Shown: one piece after another, positions 57,365-64,000 of the stretch
Layout of the letters: each line of letters starts with the position of its first letter
How positions within the stretch are numbered: the first letter of the stretch is position 1
Assembly (NCBI GenBank): GCA_958295665.1
Contig: OY282558.1
Coordinates: forward strand, 48,987,389 to 49,051,388
DNA length: 64,000 nucleotides
Direction: 5' to 3'
Source of the DNA: Tipula vernalis
Taxonomy: Eukaryota > Arthropoda > Insecta > Diptera > Tipulidae
Made by a program: the position numbers and the translations under genes
Notes under the pieces: generated by a model
Databases searched by the model: none
What the model was told of the DNA's origin: nothing
The model's input: the letters and a program-made list of their open reading frames with translations, nothing else

Positions 57365-57465
57365 TTTGCTGAATTTTTCCAATCAGTCTATAAAAAATAC
57401 AATGATAATGCTATTGATATTTCATTAGGACCTCGTACTTCGCATCATCAAAATTTAATTGTGGT

Positions 57466-57830
57466 TTTGATTGATTGATTGATTGATTGATTGCGATGTA
57501 CGATCAAGCATTAAGCAAGTCTCCCGTATTATAAATGCGAATACCACACCACTATACCCGTGTTGCAACATGACACCATAACTCTCCCTTACCAAGGACA
57601 TATGTACCATCATACTCCGCTTTTCATGAAGCCAACATAGCAATATTTCACCCCGCAAAGGAAAGCGCCACATCGATAACCACATAAGTCTAATAGTTGT
57701 GATATCCGCCCCTGGCCAGGCCGCCGTCGTACACCTTTTTACATATAACAAAATCGAGAGATGGGAAAGGAATGTTAGCAACAAAGACTCAACCCGGTTC
57801 CAGACACCTAAGTAGTTGATAGTTAGTAAA
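57466..57830 (-). repeat. Dispersed repeat with (AATC)n tail, copy 1
   Basis: Starts TTGATTGATTGATTG (complement (AATC)n), followed by TGTACGATCAAGCATTAAGC, CCCGTATTATAAATGCGAAT and ACACCATAACTCTCC. A second copy occurs at 59311. A short-repeat tail suggests the 3' end of a SINE or RTE-like element lying on the minus strand. It terminates the LINE relic before it, so it inserted there or the junction is a deletion. Confidence 0.65.
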
Positions 57831-59134
57831 TTTGTTAGTAATATATTTTTAGTAATTTATTTAGCACAAGACAATACAATTTAAAGTTCATCTACTGCTC
57901 CAACTCCTGTAAGGTTGTTTCAGGTTCTTCAAGACATTCCTAAATTTAAAATATGCATTAATTCTTTATAATAACTATTTTAAAATTAATTAAGTATAAA
58001 TTTGATTCTCTGAAATAAATTCTAGATCAATCCCTATGTACCACAAATAAATAAGCATTCATTCAACCAACTACCATCTGGCCATCGTGCTATCATCACA
58101 GCCATTGTCATCTTGGTCGAGTTTCTCAGGAGTGTTCTAAACTAAAACCATTTTAACTAACCAATATGCATGTATACTAATACCAAAACTATCATTAACA
58201 ATTATACCAACAAGTATGAACATTAACACCAGTACGAACACCAATAGCAACACCCACTTCAATACCAATACCAACCTCAACCATAATATTAAGCCATATG
58301 AATAATTCAACATCAACAATAAAATTCTACGGGAATGTTAAAAAATTTTAAATTGCTAAGTTATAATTCAAATTCACAGCACTTGTTTCATTAGCCACCG
58401 TTCTCCTGTAGATAGTTAATTAATGGTTTACCTACTGCAACTAGATTCAAAAATAAAAGCTGAAAAAATATATATTTTATAAATTTAACCATACTATTAA
58501 AAATTCAACTAATTGGCAATTTCCCAAAAATCTTGCAAAAGGATATTAATAATGCTTAAATTACTTATTTATTTACTCAGTTAATGATGTTTAAATTAAT
58601 TATTATAAACTATACAAAAGGTTTAGAATATTAATTGTTTAGTTAAGTAACACATGTACCCATACACGATAACCACTAATAAGACTCAAATAGAGTTTCC
58701 CAGTTTACTCTGAGAACTAAATTGCTTTACTACTTAACCAATAGCAATTAACTTATATAAATTAGGTAGTAATAAATAAAAAATAAAATAGATATCACAA
58801 GCCAACACAACCTCCACGCTACATAGCCGCTGTATGCTTGGCGTTTCTGGGGGTTGAGCGAGAATTCACCAATATTTCTGTAGCTTGGAGACGATCTAAC
58901 AACTACATACAATTTAGTTTAATTTATAACAACCACACCATTAGACAAAATACTCGAACAAACTATGACACTTTGATATAATTAAATTCAACAACCAAAA
59001 AGTGCTAAAATGTTTCCATCAATACCTCAAACATTCTTGCAATGCAATGTAGTATACAACACCACATAAAAGGAAACCTCCCCTATCATAGATAACGTAC
59101 GATGCCGCTCATTCAACTAGTTTAGTGTTTCAAT

Positions 59135-59138
<4 letters not shown>
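57831..59138. other. AT-rich spacer with AATACCA words
   Basis: No supported gene. Loose repeats of AATACCAA, AACACCA and similar words occur at about 58160-58300; the minus-strand frame 58137-58319 (Leu/Val-rich) is their translation. A GC-richer patch at 58797-58895 is unassigned. Confidence 0.5.

Positions 59139-59208
<70 letters not shown>
59139..59208. repeat. (AT)n microsatellite
   Basis: Pure TA dinucleotide run of about 70 bp, likely polymorphic. Confidence 0.95.
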
Positions 59209-59214
<6 letters not shown>

Positions 59215-59310
59215 CAATTTAACACCAACAAAGTGATTGATTTCAGCAGAAGACATTTTTTTGTCACCTTAGAACAACATTTTTAACTATCTTTATACAG
59301 GCATTGTTAT

Positions 59311-59560
59311 GCTTGATTGATTGATTGATTGCTTGCAATGTACGGTCAAGCATTAAGCCAGTCCCCCGTATCATAAATGCGAATACCACCCCACAGTACC
59401 CATGTCACAACACGACACCATAACTCTCCTTCACCAAGGAACTTATAAAAATGTATATACTTATATAGACAAAATTGACGGAGACTCTCCCTATGACCAA
59501 CGGAAATCCTAGAATAAGCAAGACATCTACCGAAACTCTCCATCAATTCAACAATAAGTA
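59311..59560 (-). repeat. Dispersed repeat with (AATC)n tail, copy 2
   Basis: TTGATTGATTGATTGCTTGC, then TGTACGGTCAAGCATTAAGC, CCCCGTATCATAAATGCGAA and ACACCATAACTCTCC. The first about 130 bp match 57466 closely and then the copies diverge (copy 2 reads TTATAAAAATGTATATAC). Copy 2 sits in plain AT-rich DNA. Confidence 0.65.
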
Positions 59561-59973
59561 TCCTCACACACATAGTCATGCACTAATCGCAAAATAACTT
59601 CAACATCACCACGAGATTCATTATACATACGTATGTATTTAATATAATGAAATTCACAATAACCAGCATTTACCGTAGACACTAACACTAACATCCCCTA
59701 ATGCACATTTCTATGCGCCATATAGTTGACATAATGTTGACATTTAAAATTTGGCATGCACAAATAAATAATTTGTTATGTTTTGCGTATTGCTGTTTCG
59801 GAATTCGACTCAAATGTACTCGATCATACGAAATATGTATGTACATATAAGAATCCCATTTGAATCGAACAGACGTACATTTACTCTGCATACAAACAAT
59901 ACACTTATGGCAAATAAACAATTTCCAGTTTTATATTACATATTCAAACACATATTAAGAAGAGTAGAAAGAT
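59561..59973. other. Spacer before the Harbinger element
   Basis: No supported gene. The overlapping frames on both strands at 59688-59999 have no motif and run into the transposon end. Confidence 0.5.
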
Positions 59974-60002
59974 TAATACCATGTTTCCATCGTCAGTAGT
60001 AT

Positions 60003-60056
60003 AATAGCAAAATAGTATAATACTATTTTGCTATTATTCCTTGTCGCGTTTCCATC
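60003..60056. repeat. Left subterminal palindrome and second GTTTCCATC
   Basis: 60003-60035 is a 33-base palindrome with one central base: AATAGCAAAATAGTAT, A, ATACTATTTTGCTATT. GTTTCCATC occurs at 59983-59991 in the terminal repeat and again at 60048-60056 in the same orientation. A role as binding sites for the transposase or the Myb-like protein is inferred. Confidence 0.7.
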
Positions 60057-60203
60057 ATATGGCATGAAGTTAGCAGTAATTATATTTAGCTTATATGAAG
60101 TTAGGTATAATTTTCTATTTTGACAAATTTGACAACTACATAATAAACAAAAATAGTCAAGCGTGTGGCAGTTGTGTTATATAAAAAAAAAAGTGTTTTG
60201 TAG

Positions 60204-61724
60204 ATGAGAGACTCCGAAAAGTTAATTTTAATTTTGGAAATGGCAAAAATGTACATGATACGACGTCGCAAAAGACAACGTCGTATTCGTAGACTTTATG
60301 GAATGTACATGTGCCAACAGCTTATGTTGTTCCGGTCACTATTGTTATCAAACAAAAAAAAACGACGAAGTTGTTGGTCCAAAACAAGAACTTCTTCTTG
60401 GTGGGACAATATTGTTCTAAAAACTTTTGACAATAGTGACTGGATAAAAAATCTCCGAGTCGATAAAACAACTTTTTTTGATATTTGTGAAATGGTGCGT
60501 GCGGATTTAGAACCAAAGCCAAATGTACTACGTGCCAGGCTACCAATTTTGGTTGAGAAAACGGTTGCGGTAGCACTCTACAAATTCGCGTCTTGTGCCG
60601 AAATGCGCGTAATTGGTAATAATATGGGGGTATGTAATTTGGGAATATTAAAACTAATAATATACTAAGAATTTTTTTTATCTCAGCTCAGTAAAACTAG
60701 TGTTCACAGATGTGTAAGGCGTTTCACCGATGCAATGTTAAAACACGCGACTAAATTTATATGTATGCCATCAGAGGAAGAAGCTCGTGTAATATCCGAA
60801 ATTTTTTTTAATATTTGCAAAATCCCTCAAATATTGTTAGTTATCGACGGAACACATGTACCGGTACTTGCACCAAAAGATGGGCATGGGGACTTTGTTA
60901 ATCGTAAGGAGTGGACATCTTACAATGTGCAATTAGTGGCAGATGTTAATTACGTGTAAGAATAACGTTCTAAGGTATTGAAATGATATACAATTTTATT
61001 TTATTACAGAATAAGAGATGTAAGCTGTGGTTTTCCTGGGTCGACGCATGATGCATACGTTTTCAAAAACTCAGGATTATTTGAAAGCGGCGGAAGTATT
61101 TTACCAAAAGTAGGTGACACATAACATAAAAACTGTTAAGTCGAAAATGAATTTTTATACATATTTCAGAGTCCAAAAAGGATAAATAACGTCGATATAG
61201 ATTATGTCATTCTTGGAGATCCGGCTTACCCGCTGATGAGTTGGCTAATCAAGGGATTCACAGGGGATTTGACGGAAACCGAAGAATCGTTCAACGCTTA
61301 TATGAATTCAGCCCGCATAGTGATCGAGCAGACCATTGGAAAGCTTAAAAGTAGATGGCGAATTTTAAAAAAAATTAATGAAATGGATTATTCATATATA
61401 CCTAAGGTAGGAATTAAACGTTTATTAGTTTTAATATGAAATGGACATCAAAAATATAAAATCATTTTACAGGTAGTGGTAGTGTGTTGTATTCTCCATA
61501 ATATCATCCAACAAAGGAAAATATCATACCCGGCAATTGTGGACGATGATATTTCAAATCCAACGGTATTGGAACAGCCACAAATGAGAAACATGTCTCG
61601 ATTAATATTTCCTCGAAGACAGGAATTTGATGAAATTAGGCAGCAGGGTGAAAAAATCAGACAGGCTCTTAAGTTAATAACGGACAAATTGCCATTAAGG
61701 AAACAGATTGTTTTAAAAAAATAA
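60204..61724 (+). CDS. PIF/Harbinger transposase, five exons
   Basis: Joined exons 60204-60629, 60687-60955, 61010-61109, 61170-61406 and 61473-61724 give about 427 residues without a stop. All introns are 54-66 bp with GT..AG ends, and phases match. Residues 1-60 are basic (MIRRRKRQRRIRR); VEKTVAVALYKFASCAEMRV and LSKTSVHRCVRRF form the helix-turn-helix. The DDE_Tnp_4 triad is visible: Asp in LLVIDGTHVPV, Asp in VILGDPAYPLMSW, Glu in ARIVIEQTIGKLKSRWRIL. GSTHDAYVFKNS and VVVVCCILHNI are further family blocks. Length is normal for the family (HARBI1-like). The start is the first ATG after the leader, before the basic stretch. It should cut and paste DNA as a nuclear enzyme together with the Myb-like partner. 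The splice sites are predicted. Confidence 0.9.
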
Positions 61725-61833
61725 TAATTTATATTTCTAAATTCAGACTTTATGTTACATAAACATCACATTTCATATTATAATTTTGCTTAATTAATAA
61801 AATATAATCTAATTCATAAAAAACTGTTTAATT

Positions 61834-62843
61834 TCAGTCATCCTCCACGATCAAATCGTCTGAATCATATTCAGAATTAAACTCAAGCGCCTCTACCAGA
61901 TCTGAATCAGAAGTTGGCCGGCTTGAAGATGGGGGATGCATTATAATAATGTTTCGTTTGGCGACTGGTGCTGTTGGTGGCTGATAAAAAGCTTTATGCA
62001 TATGCGATTTACTATAACAATCTTTGTTGGCACCCGTTGATTTAATACCGTCAATTTTCGAAAAAAATAATTTTAAAAATTTTCGGTCGCTTTTTTCTTG
62101 TTCTTCATGCATCGCTTGCATTCTGTCGAACATTCGGTCCTGCAATTTACTGAATATTTCGAAATATTCTTCCTTTTCTTTTTTTTTGCTTCTTTTTACA
62201 GGAGGCGAAGATACTTTATCTTTAGAAGCACAAGGTACAGCAGCTGACAATGACGGCGTAGAAGAATCGAAAGCTAAAATATTTAACAAATAAATATACA
62301 TTAACAAAAACATAATTATATATTATTTTAATTCTTACCTTCTAAAAGCGGGGTACTTGAGGGAGAGATGGTTGCTCCATTGTCGTTTGTTTTGGTGGCC
62401 GATTCTTTCAATCTCATTTTTGTAGTGTCCACTAGAAAATTTTGAGGAACTGAAAATTTGTTTCTTTTCCCCCATAATTCGGCCATTTCCTCGTCGTAAA
62501 TAGTTTTTACTGCCCCTCCTGTACCGCTTTATTGAAGTTCCAGACGTTGGCCGCTGTATTTTCTCCGCAAGCTCTCAAATTTAATTTTTATTTGCCCTTC
62601 ATCTTTATATTGAAAAGCATCGGCAATTTTTTTATAAATTCCGACGCTACTAATTTGATGCGAATCAAACATTTCATTAACCTATAATATAAACAGAATA
62701 ATAAAATTAAATATGATATATATAATATTTTTGTATGTCTATATATTTACATTTATGTCTATTGCTTTCCGTAACATATTTTTAATTTCCTCGTCGGTCC
62801 ACTTCAAACCCCGAGTTTTTTTTTGGAGATTTTCTTGTTCCAT
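61834..62843 (-). pseudogene. Harbinger Myb/SANT-like protein, one in-frame stop
   Basis: Minus-strand exons 62843-62751, 62681-62339 and 62273-61834, introns of 69 and 65 bp with GT..AG ends. The N-terminal MEQENLQKKTRGLKWTDEEI and RKAIDIN then VNEMFDSHQISSVGIYKKIA and IKFESLRRKYSGQRLELQ form a trihelix/Myb-SANT-like domain (W at residue 15 visible), as in the second protein of PIF/Harbinger, which carries the transposase to the nucleus and binds element ends. TAA at 62529-62531 interrupts the frame right after this domain; the frame is then open (SGTGGAVKTIYDEEMAELWG) to an acidic C-terminus (EFNSEYDSDDLIVEDD), with KRSKKKEKEEY and a Gln/Glu/Lys coiled-coil-like part between. If the TAA is real and not in an unseen intron, the protein is truncated. 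Confidence 0.82.
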
Positions 62844-63008
62844 TTTCCTAGTTTGCAAAACGAATAACTTAAATTGAATTGAAATGTCAAAAAAAGAATA
62901 CACTGCCAATAAATTACAATGTTAAAAATATAATTTGATACATGTATTATATTTTTGATAGCTAGTATAATGAAATATTATAATAAACTATTATGCTATC
63001 AACTTCGG

Positions 63009-63074
63009 GTTTCCATCATAATAGTATAATAGTATAATACTATTATGCTATTATTATACTACGACGATGGAAAC
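63009..63074. repeat. Right-end hairpin with facing GTTTCCATC motifs
   Basis: GTTTCCATC at 63009-63017 and its complement GATGGAAAC at 63066-63074 face each other around AT-rich sequence that is itself palindromic (ATAATAGTAT, A, ATACTATTAT). The last 70 bp can form a hairpin. At the left end the two motifs are in direct orientation. Confidence 0.7.
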
Positions 63075-63083
63075 CCAGTATAA

Positions 63084-64000
63084 AACAGAATAATATTATT
63101 GCCGTCTTACTTTGGTAAAAGTTACTCCTATTCTAACAGGAATGAAATTCTGCCCAAAGTAAAAGCCAAGAACAATTTTTTTTTTTTTTTTTTTACTTTC
63201 AACAGTTGGTACCAAGCCAATTTTTATTAAATATAATTATTATTTAGAATTTTAACAAGTACAATATAGTGATAACAAGAGAATTGTTATTTAATACCAA
63301 CTCATAAAACCAAACAGATTTAATATATTTACTTTTATTTATTTATATTGACTTATTCATTTACATATATTTTGGTACATCCTATTTTGAGCGTATGAGC
63401 TCATTCACAATAAAGTGTACCAAAAGTGGTGGGTATTTGAAATAATTAAAAAATTGGCTTGTTGGTTCAGCAATTTTCACCATTTACCTAATTCATTTTC
63501 AGAAGCCCAAAATCACCAGAAAACACCATTCACACAAAGAAAATTTTCTTAATCGGCTGCAAATTAGCTCGTAAATATAAAAATATTGGAGTACATCCTC
63601 GATTTTTGATTAAAATTCCACAAATCAATAAAATTTTGAAAACTCAATATACCTCGAAAATTTGCCGGATACCAATTCTCAAATTTAAATTCTTCAATTA
63701 GCCCCTAACAATCAGCCCTCATCCAGAAAAGCTGCATGCCTTTTACTTTTTTTTCCAAGGGTTTTTCTATCCTTCATTTTATTCGGTTGAGCAGCACCGA
63801 TCATTGATTGGATCGATTGTAGCATTTCGCCATTTTAGTAAAAAATTTCGGAGAAATTATGAAAACAATAATATATACAACCAACTGACTCGAAAGTCAA
63901 AGGCTATTACTCCAGTGGCAAACACCACCCAACTACGGTAAGAAGAGAATTTTTCTATACCTATTTCTCAGTGGAATGAAATCATTGATTCCGGAATGAA
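63084..64000. other. AT-rich end of window, nothing recognised
   Basis: No supported gene, repeat or RNA. A T-run at 63178-63194 might be the poly(A) tail of a minus-strand retroelement continuing outside or eroded, but nothing coding follows it. Confidence 0.5.

Larger units (their letters stand above)
55840..57465 (+). mobile_element. LINE relic, ORF1 tail to RT start
   Basis: Plus strand: ORF1 C-terminus (55850-56040), endonuclease (56070-56650), linker (56640-57364) and the first residues of the RT region, cut at about 57465 where a GATT-headed repeat begins. It is CR1/Jockey-group by its endonuclease. Inactivated by shifts and truncation. Confidence 0.75.
59977..63080. mobile_element. 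PIF/Harbinger transposon, nearly intact
   Basis: A 3104-bp element with terminal repeats TACCATGTTTCCATCGTC (left) and TACTGGGTTTCCATCGTC (right, complement), flanked by TAA at 59974-59976 and 63081-63083, the 3-bp TWA-type TSD of PIF/Harbinger. It contains the two genes expected of the superfamily, facing each other: a DDE transposase on the plus strand and a Myb/SANT-like DNA-binding protein on the minus strand. The transposase is open through five exons; the partner gene has one in-frame stop. Both ends carry palindromes and a second TTTCCATC motif. Confidence 0.93.

Noticed and set aside
58137..58319. Leu/Val-rich minus-strand protein
   Set aside because: Translation of AATACCA-type repeats.
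63178..63194. Poly(A) tail of another minus-strand retroelement
   Set aside because: Only a T-run is present, with no LINE or SINE sequence beside it and no TSD.

Overview
This window is a eukaryotic, almost certainly insect, stretch of AT-rich DNA built from transposable elements and satellite repeats. I find no convincing host gene, no tRNA or rRNA gene, and nothing bacterial. The case for an insect is the mix of element families (Jockey-like, CR1-like and RTE-like LINEs, BEL/Pao and Ty3/gypsy LTR elements, pogo/Tigger, PIF/Harbinger, Helitron, a tRNA-derived SINE), introns of about 55-70 bases with GT..AG ends in two transposon genes, and genome-wide A+T richness. The species cannot be named from this sequence.

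Layout. 0-3.5 kb: a 159-bp satellite split by a 5'-truncated LINE with a 14-bp target-site duplication (TSD), then about 110 copies of the octamer GTCAGTCT. 4.7-7.9 kb: decayed BEL/Pao polyprotein. 7.9-11.9 kb: a DNA transposon relic with long imperfect terminal inverted repeats and a RAG1-like transposase pseudogene, carrying a nested 228-bp MITE. 14.8-18.3 kb: pogo/Tigger element with TA TSD, TTGGCAC subterminal arrays and a transposase ending in a PHD-like finger. 18.3-21 kb: LINE and Helitron relics. 21.8-22 kb: nested MITEs. 23.3-29.6 kb: three LINE relics, one with a PHD finger in ORF1 and one RTE-like. 29.6-31.9 kb: satellite relics and a foldback-like repeat. 34.2-38.5 kb: a full-length LINE with a 15-bp TSD, next to a BEL/Pao relic (38.5-42.1 kb) that also holds a SINE with a 12-bp TSD. 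42.4-46.4 kb: gypsy relics. 49.1-50.2 kb: CA-rich minisatellite. 51.4-53.6 kb: Jockey-like LINE. 53.6-54.2 kb: second copy of the foldback-like repeat. 55.8-57.5 kb: LINE relic. 60.0-63.1 kb: a nearly intact PIF/Harbinger element with TAA TSD, a five-exon transposase that reads through, and a Myb/SANT-like partner gene with one in-frame stop.

The genes do not form a pathway. Each transposon is its own unit, and most are dead through frameshifts, stops or deletions. The youngest-looking insertions are the Harbinger element, the 34-38 kb LINE, the SINE and the truncated LINE near the start, because their TSDs are still exact. The observations most worth following are the foldback-like repeat family (two copies), the RAG1-like long-TIR transposon, and the Harbinger element.
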